Shown: piece after piece, positions 33,589 through 42,902 of the stretch
Layout: every line of letters begins with the position of its first letter
How positions within the stretch are numbered: position 1 is the stretch's first letter
From: Allobacillus halotolerans
GTDB taxonomy: Bacteria > Bacillota > Bacilli > Bacillales > Alkalibacillaceae
Assembly: GCF_028743495.1 (NCBI RefSeq)
Contig: NZ_CP117968.1
Length of the DNA: 64,000 nt
Reading direction: 5' to 3' (one strand)
Position numbers and translations under genes: made by a program
Notes under the pieces: model-generated
Databases searched by the model: none
What the model saw: the letters and a program-made list of their open reading frames with translations, nothing else
What the model was told of the DNA's origin: nothing

Positions 33589-36500
33589 AAATGAGCTCGA
33601 AATGGCAAATGAACCGAGCGGGCGTCTTGAATTTTTGGTACTACGATGACGAAGTTTTTGACTTCTCAGATGGAAAGTTACTATTAAGAGGAAGTAATGG
33701 TTCCGGTAAGTCCGTCACGATGCAAAGCTTTATTCCGGTATTATTGGATGGGAAGAAATCACCTGACCGCCTTGATCCATTTGGTTCCAGATCCAGACGA
33801 ATGGAAGATTATTTATTAGGTGAAAAAGAAGTCGTTAACCGTGATGAGCGGACAGGTTATTTATATTTGGAATTCAAACGCACGGATATCGAACAGTACA
33901 TAACAATCGGGATCGGGCTTCAGGCAAAAAGGAATAAACCGATGAAATTTTGGGGATTCGTCGTTACTGATAATCGCCGTGTCGGGCAGGACATCGATTT
34001 ATTTAAATATGAACAAAATGCCGGTGAGAAGCAAAAGATTCCTTTATCTCGAATCGAATTGGAAAATTTGATCGCAGACGGCGGGCATGTTGTCCAAACC
34101 CAGACCGAATATATGGAACTCGTCAATAAGTACGTTTTTGGTTTTGAAACGATGGAAGCTTATGAAGATCTCATCAAATTACTGATCCAATTGAGAAGTC
34201 CAAAGCTATCCAAAGATTTTCGCCCGACCGTCATTTACGATATTTTGGAAGCTGCCTTACCGCCACTGACGGATGAAGACCTCCGTTACCTATCGGATAC
34301 CATCGAACAGATGGATCAAACGAAACAACAAATCGAGCAACTGAAACGGGAAATGGACGCCATCCAGAAATTGAATCACGTTTACACAACGTATAACAAA
34401 CGTGTGCTGGCTGAACAAGCGGATGGGATGGTCGCCGCCAATCAGCGGCTTCAACAGAATCAAATGCGTTATGATGAACTGACGGAGGAAAAAACAACCA
34501 TCGATCAACAGATTGACGAGCTGACGCAATCCATCCGCGAACTTGAAATCGAACAGGAGACGTACCGGCAAAAAGAAGAGCGACTTTCTGCTCATGACGT
34601 CTGGAATATCGAAAAAGAGCGGCTGAATGAGCAAGAACGGTTGGAAAAAGAATCAGAAAATCTGCGGAAAAAGACCCAGCAATTGGAGCAGCGGGAGTCC
34701 AAGGAACATCAATTGCGTAATGAAAATCGTACATTGGAAGAAACCATCGGCGAAAAAGAAACCGAAGCAGAAGAAATGCTAGCTGAATTGGAACAAGATG
34801 CTTTAGATATTTCTTTCGATGAACAACACCAGATCAACGTGCAAGACTACGAGCGAAACCAACAGGCCGAATTCAATTTTTCGGTGTGGATCAAAGAAGC
34901 AAGAGACCATTTATCCTTTCTGGAAAAAGTCACAGACGAGTTACGCCGGTTTGAACAGTTGAAAGAAAAGATTCAAGAACGGAATAAAGAATTGGCGGAT
35001 GAAGAAAAGAAATTGGACGATGTGAAAGAACAAGAGCGCCAGTGGTTTGAACTTTTCGAAGAGGACAAGTCAAAGAAATTAGCGGAAATCCATCAATGGG
35101 TTAATGACATCTCTTTGATTTCTGTTTCGGAAGAGGTGCTTCAACAGGTTTCACGTGCTGTACAGTCACTATACGAACCGACATCCTACGAACAAGTCAA
35201 AGACCCATTCAGGCAAGCCGTGTATCAAATGGAACAAAGGAAGCGGGAAGAACTCTCAAAGCTTGAATTCCAAAACAAGCAATTAACCGAGGAAATCCGT
35301 GAAAAAGAAAGTGAATTACACGAGTGGAAACTGAAAAAAGATCCGGATCCAGAAACAGATCAAATCACAAAAGAAGCAAGAAAACAGCTCACCGACCAAG
35401 GGATTCCTCACGTCCCCTTTTATACGGCTGTCGAATTTCAGGATCATGTTGAAATGGATACGCGGAAACGTCTGGAAGCGGCCTTGACGGATAGCGGTGT
35501 GCTGGATGCATTACTGATCGATGAAAGCATTAAGATTCGCCATGACCGCGTGCTGACCTCTTCACCACAGCTCATGGCGCACACACTAGCAGATTATTTG
35601 AAACCTGATTTAGAGGAATCGAGTTTGATTTCCAACCGTCAAGTCGATGAAGTGTTGCGAAGTATTGTCGTCGGTGAAGAAGCTGAAGCGGGTGTGCATT
35701 CACTGGATGAACGGGGAGGCTATCAAATCGGACTCGTGAAGGGTCATGCGGTTCCGATCGATGAAGTCCGTTTTATCGGACGGAATGCACGAAAACGATA
35801 CCGCCAAGAACAAATCGACCAACTGCAACAGGAGATCAAGCAACGAATCGAGCAAAAAGCAAGACTCGACAAGCACATCGAGGAAATTCATTCGGACATT
35901 GCACAAGCCCATGAACAATTGACCCAGTTTCCGAATGATGACGATTTACACCATAATTTTAACCAAATCGCCAAACTACGCATGCAAATGGAACACCATC
36001 AATCAAGAATGAGCGATTTATCCGATCAACTGAAGGAAATTCATCAGGAATATTCCAAAGTAAAGCTCCTCGTTGATGAAAAAACGCGTACGATGAACAT
36101 CGAACGAACCATGCCCGCATATCAAGAAGCCATTCGATATGCGAAAACGTATTTGGATAATTTAAATCATTTGGAGAAAGTTCACCTCAAAAAAATTCAT
36201 CACCTGAGTCGAAAACAATACATCAGTGAGCAATTGGAAGAATTAATCGATGAGGTGGATGAACTAAAAGGCGAGATGAACAAAATTGATGACCGGATCA
36301 AAATGAGCGAAAAGAACCTGCAAGAAATCGAAAACCAATTGGCTCAAGCAGGTGTACAAGATATCCGCAATCAAATTGTGGAAGTGCAACAAAAATTAAA
36401 GGACATTGCAGAACAATCGACCGAATGCCAAACGACCAAGCCGAGAAAAGAAGAAGCGTTAAAATATTTAGAGGAAAAAATCAACACGGAAAAACATCAA

Positions 36501-37724
36501 TTGCACTTTTCACAGAAAATGTTCAAAGCCTGGACTGTTACATTCGAAAAAGAATTGAACTTAGGCTTTGTCGAAGAACCAGCTGATGAAGTGGATGTTG
36601 CTTTAGCGAAGGAAATCAAAAAGCAATATGGACATTTGCTGAAAGAAAAAGATGGCAGCCATCTATTAGGTAGATTGACGGACGAATACTATAAACAACA
36701 AACAGATCTCATGGAATACCGGATGACGAGCTATGACCAGTATACAGAACCATTTGATTGGATGAAGTCGGTCAGCGATGAACAAGAGCTCCTATTCATT
36801 AATCACTGGAAGCGAGTGGCGACAAGACGGATTATTGAACTTGATTACCAAGGTAAACTCGTCAACACGTATGCGGTGCAATCACTGATTGAAGAAGACT
36901 ACGCCAGACAAGAAAATCGATTGAATGAACAAGACAAACAACTCTATGAAGAAATTTTATTCAATTCCGTCGGTCAAAAATTGCGTGCCCGGATTCGCCG
37001 AGCCGAGCAGTGGGTCAAACAAATGAAGCAATTGATGGAAAACCGTAACACATCATCAGGCCTGACGTTTTCGATCAAATGGAAGCCAAGAACGGCAGAA
37101 ACCGAAGAAGAATTGGATACGGTCGATTTGGTCGATCTGTTGAGGCAAGACCCACGATTGCTGAAAGATAGCGATTTAGAGAAAATCACGGTCCATTTCC
37201 GATCAAAAATTGATAAAGCAAAAGAAGAAGTCGAGAACAGTTCAGAAATGCAAACATTACTTCAAGTATTAAAAGAAGTTCTTGATTACCGAAAATGGTT
37301 TTCATTTGTTCTCTATTTCCAACGCGAAGGCGAAAACCGCCGCGAACTGACCAATCATCAGTTTTATAAATTCAGTGGTGGCGAAAAGGCGATGGCGATG
37401 TATATCCCGTTATTTACGGCCAGTTACTCCAGGTATTTGGAGGCCGCCGATCATGCGCCTTATATCATTTCGTTAGATGAGGCATTTGCCGGAGTCGATG
37501 AAAACAACATCCGAGAAATGTTCGAAATCGTTGAGACGCTTGGATTTGATTATATGATGAACTCGCAGGTATTATGGGGCGATTATGATACGATCAGTAA
37601 GTTATCCGTTTGTGAATTGGTCCGACCGAAAAATGCCGACTATGTCACCGTCATTCGTTACCAATGGGAGGGTGAAAAAATGGCACTACAAGTTGATGAC
37701 GAGCAGATGAAGGTGGAAATATGA
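33585..37724 (+). CDS. jetC: Wadjet SMC-like ATPase JetC (TIGR02680 class)
   Basis: 1379-residue SMC/MukB-like ATPase that drives DNA loop extrusion. Walker A is LLLRGSNGSGKSVTMQ (about residues 29-44). Residues about 230-530 and 700-1000 are long coiled coils with a hinge-like middle (LTDSGVLDALLIDES). The C-terminal head has ABC signature FSGGEKAMAMY and Walker B IISLDEAFAGVDE. Full family length, no frame damage. Overlaps jetB and jetD by 4 bp each. Confidence 0.93.
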   Translation: MKMSSKWQMNRAGVLNFWYYDDEVFDFSDGKLLLRGSNGSGKSVTMQSFIPVLLDGKKSPDRLDPFGSRSRRMEDYLLGEKEVVNRDERTGYLYLEFKRTDIEQYITIGIGLQAKRNKPMKFWGFVVTDNRRVGQDIDLFKYEQNAGEKQKIPLSRIELENLIADGGHVVQTQTEYMELVNKYVFGFETMEAYEDLIKLLIQLRSPKLSKDFRPTVIYDILEAALPPLTDEDLRYLSDTIEQMDQTKQQIEQLKREMDAIQKLNHVYTTYNKRVLAEQADGMVAANQRLQQNQMRYDELTEEKTTIDQQIDELTQSIRELEIEQETYRQKEERLSAHDVWNIEKERLNEQERLEKESENLRKKTQQLEQRESKEHQLRNENRTLEETIGEKETEAEEMLAELEQDALDISFDEQHQINVQDYERNQQAEFNFSVWIKEARDHLSFLEKVTDELRRFEQLKEKIQERNKELADEEKKLDDVKEQERQWFELFEEDKSKKLAEIHQWVNDISLISVSEEVLQQVSRAVQSLYEPTSYEQVKDPFRQAVYQMEQRKREELSKLEFQNKQLTEEIREKESELHEWKLKKDPDPETDQITKEARKQLTDQGIPHVPFYTAVEFQDHVEMDTRKRLEAALTDSGVLDALLIDESIKIRHDRVLTSSPQLMAHTLADYLKPDLEESSLISNRQVDEVLRSIVVGEEAEAGVHSLDERGGYQIGLVKGHAVPIDEVRFIGRNARKRYRQEQIDQLQQEIKQRIEQKARLDKHIEEIHSDIAQAHEQLTQFPNDDDLHHNFNQIAKLRMQMEHHQSRMSDLSDQLKEIHQEYSKVKLLVDEKTRTMNIERTMPAYQEAIRYAKTYLDNLNHLEKVHLKKIHHLSRKQYISEQLEELIDEVDELKGEMNKIDDRIKMSEKNLQEIENQLAQAGVQDIRNQIVEVQQKLKDIAEQSTECQTTKPRKEEALKYLEEKINTEKHQLHFSQKMFKAWTVTFEKELNLGFVEEPADEVDVALAKEIKKQYGHLLKEKDGSHLLGRLTDEYYKQQTDLMEYRMTSYDQYTEPFDWMKSVSDEQELLFINHWKRVATRRIIELDYQGKLVNTYAVQSLIEEDYARQENRLNEQDKQLYEEILFNSVGQKLRARIRRAEQWVKQMKQLMENRNTSSGLTFSIKWKPRTAETEEELDTVDLVDLLRQDPRLLKDSDLEKITVHFRSKIDKAKEEVENSSEMQTLLQVLKEVLDYRKWFSFVLYFQREGENRRELTNHQFYKFSGGEKAMAMYIPLFTASYSRYLEAADHAPYIISLDEAFAGVDENNIREMFEIVETLGFDYMMNSQVLWGDYDTISKLSVCELVRPKNADYVTVIRYQWEGEKMALQVDDEQMKVEI

Positions 37725-39004
37725 TGGACGAAGCGATTGATTATTTTACCGGTGAACCGGGTTTCGCACGTCTATTTGTACGGTTCAAGGAAAAATATGA
37801 ATCACTGGGCCGAATCGGTGGGACAGTGACGATTTCAGACTTCAGTGAACGTGAACTAGAGTCGGTTGCAAGATTCCTTGGCCGGACGATCAATGAGTTA
37901 AGACAAGCTGGTAAGGTTTCCCTGATTCAGTTCGAACGACAACTAGAACGAACAAGGTTTCACACGATTGATCTGTTTGATTTATTGGAAGCTTTTTTTG
38001 AGAAACCATTGCTGTCAAAAAAAGAGCAAAAACAAAGTCGGCTAGCTGAAACGGAAGCTGTGTTGTACCAGCTTCAGGAAGAATGGAAGGAACTATCCTT
38101 TTGGTTTGACTACCTTCGCCAGAAAAATGCTGATTCTTACTGGATCCATAAGTTCATTGAAGAAACGCCAAATGTTTTCCAACTCACGGTACATTGGTTA
38201 GGGAAAGCCTTTCACGAATTACCATCGAAGTACGAAAGGCTTCCGATTTTTAGCAATCGAATCACCCGGGATCCACATGCTTTTGATTTAAACACGACCG
38301 TTGGGAAACTGTGGCTCCATCTGTTGGCTGTCCATTCTGCAAAAGATTCAGAATCGGTCAACGTACCAACCGATAGCGAATCGATGAATGATTTATTATT
38401 ATCGTACAATATTTTGCGCGATGATATAACGAACGCAGTGACCGTCGCAAATCTCATCGCGGAAACAAACGAAGGAATCCACCCCGTTTGGAAAGCGGCA
38501 GCTGAGACAAACAGCGTGTTAAACATTCCATTACGCGAAATGGTTCAAATGGATAGAGCGTATCCAAAAGTAGGGAATCAAGTTTGGGTGATCGAAAACT
38601 CAGGTGTCTATTCGAGTATTCTGGATGAATGCCCGAATGCTCCAATCATCTGTACGCAAGGCCAATTTAAACTGACAGCCTTGCTGCTAATGGATCTACT
38701 GGTCGATGCAAACTGCGAACTCGTATACTCCGGCGATTTGGATCCAGAGGGGGTTGGCATGGCAGCCAGATTGCTCGAACGGTACCCGAATCATTTAACG
38801 TTGTGGAAAATGGACGTTGACCAATATAGTGAAAATCAATCAGAGGCCTCACTTACAACCGAGCGACTCAACAAGCTGAATTCCATAACCGCACCAGCAT
38901 TGCAGCCATTGATTGAGCGAATGAAACAGGACCAAAAAGCCAGCTATCAAGAAGCATTTATTGAAGAAATGATCGATGAGTTGAATGCCGTTTTGCCGGT
39001 TTAA
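37721..39004 (+). CDS. jetD: Wadjet Toprim nuclease JetD (DUF3323-DUF2399/TIGR02679 class)
   Basis: 427-residue nuclease subunit that cuts the extruded plasmid. The N-terminal part (about 1-250) is the arm/DUF3323 region; the C-terminal Toprim domain carries ICTQGQFKLTALLLMD and the acidic motif YSGDLDPEGVGMAARLL (DxD-like metal site). Start ATG overlaps the jetC stop. Last gene of the operon; the 52-bp gap to the next gene suggests the zinc-ribbon gene downstream may be co-transcribed. Confidence 0.9.
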   Translation: MMDEAIDYFTGEPGFARLFVRFKEKYESLGRIGGTVTISDFSERELESVARFLGRTINELRQAGKVSLIQFERQLERTRFHTIDLFDLLEAFFEKPLLSKKEQKQSRLAETEAVLYQLQEEWKELSFWFDYLRQKNADSYWIHKFIEETPNVFQLTVHWLGKAFHELPSKYERLPIFSNRITRDPHAFDLNTTVGKLWLHLLAVHSAKDSESVNVPTDSESMNDLLLSYNILRDDITNAVTVANLIAETNEGIHPVWKAAAETNSVLNIPLREMVQMDRAYPKVGNQVWVIENSGVYSSILDECPNAPIICTQGQFKLTALLLMDLLVDANCELVYSGDLDPEGVGMAARLLERYPNHLTLWKMDVDQYSENQSEASLTTERLNKLNSITAPALQPLIERMKQDQKASYQEAFIEEMIDELNAVLPV

Positions 39005-39073
39005 GCGGGTGAATTGTCTTGTTGAAGGACTAATCAATTCAAAATCAACAAAATCATGAATGAGGTGAATCAA

Positions 39074-39319
39074 TTGGTACCTATTTCAATGAAAGAATAC
39101 TTAAGAAAAGTAGAAGGATCAAAAGCAAAAAAAGCAGAGGTAAAAGCTAGTATTCAAGCAGCTGTTAAGGACAAAAAGAAAGGTGTAACATGCATTATAT
39201 GCGACCAACCCATTTGGGCGATTGGAGCAGGTACGATGGATCAAAACATGTGTTTTACTTGTATGACAGGTGAAGCAGATAGTCCGGAAGATTATGAAAT
39301 AGATACAGTTTGTCCATAG
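39074..39319 (+). CDS. Small zinc-ribbon protein downstream of Wadjet
   Basis: About 81-residue protein with two Cys pairs, TCIICDQPIWAIG and NMCFTCMTGEAD, forming a treble-clef or ribbon zinc site after a Lys-rich helix (KAKKAEVKASIQAAVKDKKK). TTG 39074 has TGAGGTG 8 bases upstream; ATG 39056 has no site. I do not know this as a Wadjet component; similar small proteins occur as unnamed orphans in Bacillales. Confidence 0.6.
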   Translation: MVPISMKEYLRKVEGSKAKKAEVKASIQAAVKDKKKGVTCIICDQPIWAIGAGTMDQNMCFTCMTGEADSPEDYEIDTVCP

Positions 39320-39464
39320 GAAGTGTTTAAAATAAACTAAAAATAGATTCTTTTGCCAAAAGTTTTCCTTAATTAGTGATAAAATAAATTTATCAAGAAA
39401 AACCTTTTACAAAAAATAACTTATAATAAAATACATCACAAAAATTATTAAGAGGTGGTTTCAC

Positions 39465-39626
39465 ATGACTGCTGATGAGGTTATGAGAGAAATTGAAAGC
39501 ATGGAGAACGCTGAGCGTATAAAATTGCTGAACAAACTATTTGATCAATACTTCGATAATAGACCTCCTAAAGAACAAATTATCAAAGAAAAAGATGAGT
39601 CTTTTTGGGGAAAAGATGATGAATAG
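39465..39626 (+). CDS. Putative antitoxin of a MazEF/PemIK-like pair
   Basis: 53-residue acidic helical peptide (MTADEVMREIESMENAERIK, ending FWGKDDE). AAGAGGTGG precedes the ATG. It overlaps the toxin start by 8 bp. It lacks the usual AbrB-like MazE fold and instead resembles small helical antitoxins with a flexible C-terminal tail (addiction-module-like). Call rests on the neighbouring MazF-like gene. Confidence 0.65.
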   Translation: MTADEVMREIESMENAERIKLLNKLFDQYFDNRPPKEQIIKEKDESFWGKDDE

Positions 39627-39933
39627 GAAAGGAAAACGAGGAGAATTATGGATTGTCGAAGTCAATGGAAAAAGAAGACCAGTGGTAATTGTGACCAACG
39701 ATCAGGTAGTAGCTGAGTTAGACCACGTAATTGCAACGGTAACAAGTAAATCTCCTAGAAATAACTATGATGTCGTCATAAAATATTGGGAAAAAGCTGG
39801 ATTAGCTAAACCTTCTGTTGTAAGGTGCACCAAACTAAACACACTTCACTTCGAAGAGCTGTTATTTAAAATTGGAAAGTTAGAGAATAGTGATTTAGAA
39901 AATGTTTTATCCACTATTAGAAATTATTTTTAA
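39619..39933 (+). CDS. MazF/PemK-like mRNA interferase toxin
   Basis: 104-residue toxin. MNRKGKRGELWIVEVNGKRR, then PVVIVTNDQ, ATVTSKSPR and SVVRCTKLNTL match the MazF/PemK fold: beta barrel start RGE-W, the RPVVIV strand, and the RCTKL segment. The start chosen overlaps the antitoxin stop region and lies after AAAGATGATGA. Codons upstream in the same frame belong to the antitoxin's other frame. Probably cleaves RNA at short sites; specificity unknown. Confidence 0.8.
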   Translation: MNRKGKRGELWIVEVNGKRRPVVIVTNDQVVAELDHVIATVTSKSPRNNYDVVIKYWEKAGLAKPSVVRCTKLNTLHFEELLFKIGKLENSDLENVLSTIRNYF

Positions 39934-39944
39934 TAACTGTAAAG

Positions 39945-39985
39945 TAGCTCGTATTCCATTTATGGGTTGCGGGCTTATTTTTTTA
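39945..39985 (+). terminator. Likely terminator of the MazF-like pair
   Basis: AGCTCGTA and TGCGGGCT pair with G-U pairs, followed by TATTTTTTT. Confidence 0.55.
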
Positions 39986-40078
39986 ACCTACAGATAAATA
40001 AAGGTAATTTTCCCTCTATTGTCGTATAAGTTAGGTATATATAATAAATTGTTTAGAAAACGACAAAGAGGGTGCGAG

Positions 40079-40465
40079 ATGAAAATACTCATACGAGTTT
40101 CAGAGATTCTGTTAGGAATTATCTTTTTAGGAGCCGGCTTGAACGGATATGTTGTTTTGTTTGGATATGAAGAGATCATTCCAACCAGCCCTGCTGCCAT
40201 GGAGTTTTTCAACGAACCGTATTTGCTGGCAATGGAGAAAGGTGTCGAAATCATCGCTGGATTCATGCTTCTCATTCGTAGGTTTGTCCCATTGGCGATC
40301 ATTCTATTAGCAAGCCTTGTTGCAAACATACTGGCTTTTCATATTTTCGTTGATTCGGAGTTATTACCACTCGCCATTGTCGTTACTTTATTAGAAGGTG
40401 TTTTAGTATGGGGTTATTGGGAGCACTTCAGGGGACTGTTCGCTAGCAAGCCTACAATAAGATGA
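40079..40465 (+). CDS. DoxX-like four-helix membrane protein
   Basis: 128-residue integral membrane protein with four hydrophobic segments (ILLGIIFLGAGLNGY, VEIIAGFMLLI, LAIILLASLVANILAF, LAIVVTLLEGVLVWGY). Pattern matches the DoxX/DoxD-like small membrane proteins of unknown role. GAGGGTGCGAG precedes ATG 40079; an earlier in-frame start lacks a site. Followed by a strong terminator. Confidence 0.8.
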   Translation: MKILIRVSEILLGIIFLGAGLNGYVVLFGYEEIIPTSPAAMEFFNEPYLLAMEKGVEIIAGFMLLIRRFVPLAIILLASLVANILAFHIFVDSELLPLAIVVTLLEGVLVWGYWEHFRGLFASKPTIR

Positions 40466-40480
40466 TTCTACAAAACTTGA

Positions 40481-40520
40481 AAACCGTCCAACCGGGTTAC
40501 TAGCTCAGCAGGACGGTTTT
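40481..40520 (+). terminator. Terminator of the DoxX-like gene
   Basis: AAACCGTCC and GGACGGTTTT pair around a 22-nt loop, followed by ATAAT. Confidence 0.85.
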
Positions 40521-40612
40521 ATAATCCCTACTCAAGTACCAATACCCAAACTATTATGATGACTAAGATAAGATGAAAACATATTGAAGTGAGGAAAGAG
40601 GGAGGAAACGGA

Positions 40613-41070
40613 TTGAGTATACAATTTGAGGTGGATCGAACCATTCAAGCACCGAAAGAGGACGTTTTTGCTGGATTACTTGATTTAAAATCTGCAGAAC
40701 AATGGATGCAGGGACTTGTTCGGATTGAACGATTGGATGAAGGTCCAATGCATGAAGGCAGTGCATGGTTGGAAACGAGGAAAATGTTCGGTACAGAAGC
40801 GACGGAGCATTTTAAGTGAAGAATTTGAACGAACCCGATAAAATCGTTCTCTATTGTGATGGCTCAAAAGGAACAACCGGTAAAGGTGAGTATATTTATA
40901 CCTATTTACTAACTGAAACCGGCGATAAAACGGAAGTGAAATTGCATGGAGAAATCAAGGGGCTCACTGGATTCGCGAAGCTACTTGGTAAGTTAATGTC
41001 GGGGACATTTAAGAAAGCTACCGCAAAAGACATGGATGCGTTGAAGAATTACTTGGAGAACAGATCATAA
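40613..41070 (+). pseudogene. SRPBCC (START/polyketide cyclase-like) protein broken by a 1-nt deletion
   Basis: TTG 40613 (GGAGGAAAC upstream) reads FEVDRTIQAPKEDVFAGLLD...FGTEATEHFK and stops at 40819. The other half continues in another frame from 40816 (KNLNEPDKIVLYCDGSKG... to 41070). Joining them needs one extra base in CATTTTAAGTG (e.g. TTTGAAGTG), giving a normal-length ligand-binding SRPBCC protein of about 152 residues. So this is a recent single-base loss or a sequencing error. Confidence 0.8.
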
Positions 41071-41134
41071 GACAAGGTAGAGCGCATATGTGATTGAAAC
41101 AATCGATTAATTAAAAGATAAAAGGATGTTTTGT

Positions 41135-41515
41135 ATGAATAATATGGAATCAAATAAGGAGCAAGCGGTCTCTTTCTTGAAGCTTGTATCATCTGGATTA
41201 GTTGAGGAAGCCTATTCAAAGTATGTCAGTCCAGAATTTCGACATCATAATCCATATTTCCCGGGCAATATTGAGGCGTTGAAAGAGGGAATGGAAGATA
41301 GTGCGGTAAAGAGTCCTGATAAAATTCTTCAGGTACACCAGGCAATTGAAGAAAATAATCTTGTGATGGTTCACTCACACATCAAACAATCACCTGAAGA
41401 CATTGGATCGGCAGTCGTTCATATCTTTCGTTTTGAAAAAGAACAGATTGTAGAGTTGTGGGATGTGGGACAAGCTGTGCCAGAAGACTCACAGAACGAA
41501 AATGGCATGTTTTAA
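41135..41515 (+). CDS. SnoaL/NTF2-like domain protein
   Basis: 126-residue cone-shaped alpha+beta-barrel fold: VSFLKLVSSGLVEEAYSKYV, FRHHNPYFPGNIEALKEGM, VHSHIKQ and IVELWDVGQAVPE match the SnoaL-like polyketide-cyclase/NTF2-like group, in which a pocket with His and Asp binds small substrates. AAAGGATG lies before ATG 41135. It is 24 bp upstream of a VOC gene, possibly the same unit. Substrate unknown. Confidence 0.8.
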   Translation: MNNMESNKEQAVSFLKLVSSGLVEEAYSKYVSPEFRHHNPYFPGNIEALKEGMEDSAVKSPDKILQVHQAIEENNLVMVHSHIKQSPEDIGSAVVHIFRFEKEQIVELWDVGQAVPEDSQNENGMF

Positions 41516-41538
41516 TCTTTACAAAGGAGCGGATACAC

Positions 41539-41976
41539 ATGAAAAATGTTGAAATTGACTTCGTTGTTACGGAAAGTAGAAAGGCACTTGAGCTATATGA
41601 AAAAATCTTTGATGTAGAGCGAATCGAGGTAACCGATCTTCCAAAAGGAGAAAATGAAGTCATTTTTTCAATCTACGGCGTTCACTTTCATATGTTAGAT
41701 GAGAACCCAGACTTTCATCTGAACGCCCCAAAACCAGGAGACCCCAAATCCACTTGGTTCAATATTACCGTCGAAGATATTAAGGAAACGTATGAAAAAG
41801 CAATGAATGCTGGTTGCGTAGAGATTCAGCCAGTCACGGAACTCCCTGATTACGGCGTTTCGAATGCCATGTTTGCGGATTCCTTCGGTTATATTTGGAT
41901 GCTTCATCAAGTGCACCGGGAAGTGAGCTTGGATGAACGAGTGCGGTTGTGGGAAGAGAAAAAAGGTGATAAGTAA
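41539..41976 (+). CDS. Glyoxalase/VOC superfamily protein
   Basis: 145-residue VOC protein of the PhnB/YdeM type: FVVTESRKALELYEKIFDVE, VHFHMLDENPDF, STWFNITVEDI and MFADSFGYIWMLHQ, the usual paired beta-alpha-beta-beta-beta modules. AAAGGAGCG precedes ATG 41539. Metal ligands typical of glyoxalase I are not all evident, so binding or isomerase function is uncertain. Confidence 0.85.
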   Translation: MKNVEIDFVVTESRKALELYEKIFDVERIEVTDLPKGENEVIFSIYGVHFHMLDENPDFHLNAPKPGDPKSTWFNITVEDIKETYEKAMNAGCVEIQPVTELPDYGVSNAMFADSFGYIWMLHQVHREVSLDERVRLWEEKKGDK

Positions 41977-42108
41977 GAGAAAAAATAACAGGAACTATTG
42001 GGGTTAATATCCAAATGTTCTTGAGCCTTTTTTGGGGTTATCCTTTCAAACATATGATAAAATTATAGATAAGTTAACCAAAAATTCATACATGTTGGGG
42101 TGAGAACC

Positions 42109-42372
42109 TTGAGGCCACTCAGTGATGCGACAAAGAAGGAGCTTACAAAGGCATTAAATAATGAGGATTCTGCTATGTTCATTTCGGATGGAAAATTGGT
42201 TTCATTAGAAGTACACGAAAATACATCAAAATATCCCCAAATGGATAGCTTAACACATATAATTGAAAGCTATCCGGAGCTAAAAGAGTCACTTAATCGT
42301 TACAAAAATCAAACGAACATGAAGCGTTATACCGCTAAAGAGTTAAAGGAATACCGACATGACAAAAGATAG
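42109..42372 (+). CDS. Putative antitoxin of a RelE/ParE-like pair
   Basis: About 87 residues from TTG 42109 (GGGGTGAG upstream): RPLSDATKKELTKALNNEDS, IESYPELKESLNRYK and a basic tail (MKRYTAKELKEYRHDKR). The gene overlaps the toxin-like gene by 14 bp. The fold is not obvious from sequence; the antitoxin call follows from order, size and overlap. Confidence 0.55.
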   Translation: MRPLSDATKKELTKALNNEDSAMFISDGKLVSLEVHENTSKYPQMDSLTHIIESYPELKESLNRYKNQTNMKRYTAKELKEYRHDKR

Positions 42373-42706
42373 CGAAAAATTTACTGTCTATTTTACTGAG
42401 GAGTTCAGCAGTAGCTTAGATAGAATACAAGCATTCTTTCTAGAACAGGGAGAAGAAGTTCTTCTATGGTGGTTTTCTATGGAAGATGTCATTATTAAAG
42501 ACATCGATGAACTTCTCTCTTCTTTTCCCTACTCCGGGAAAAAAGTTGGAGTAGGTCCTTTTGAAGGATTGCGCTGTATTACATATGGAAGAAGCAGACA
42601 TCGAATGTTAAATTATATAATTTTTTACGAAGTGGATGATGTTCTTAAGGAGATTAATGTTATCAATATCTTACCTGCTCGTTCCAAAAGAAGCCGTATA
42701 AGATAA
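42359..42706 (+). CDS. RelE/ParE-superfamily toxin-like protein
   Basis: 115-residue protein: FTVYFTEEFSSSLDRIQAFF, IIKDIDELLSSFPYSG, GLRCITYGRSRHRMLNYIIF and a C-terminal INVINILPARSKRSRIR. The central beta-sheet with YxxxRHR and the INxxILPARS end match ParE/RelE folds. ATG 42359 overlaps the previous gene. Catalytic ribosome-dependent RNase residues cannot be assigned; could be a gyrase-poison ParE or a RelE. Confidence 0.6.
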   Translation: MTKDSEKFTVYFTEEFSSSLDRIQAFFLEQGEEVLLWWFSMEDVIIKDIDELLSSFPYSGKKVGVGPFEGLRCITYGRSRHRMLNYIIFYEVDDVLKEINVINILPARSKRSRIR

Positions 42707-42902
42707 ATTTGTTTTGTACTTAGTGCGAGCCCATCTTTACAGATTAATGAATCACAACGCTGGTAAGGTTGTTTCATTTAATCATTAACGGTTTTAGTGT
42801 CAATCCAAATAGAAACGAACTAGTTGGATGAGAGTTTAGATAATCTAAAGGTTCTTAGCAAAGGTTTTTCGTAATACGGACTAACCTATTTGTATATCTT
42901 AG

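Noticed and set aside
34231..34734. Antisense open frame within jetC
   Set aside because: Shadow of the coiled-coil coding strand; no start signal, no domain.
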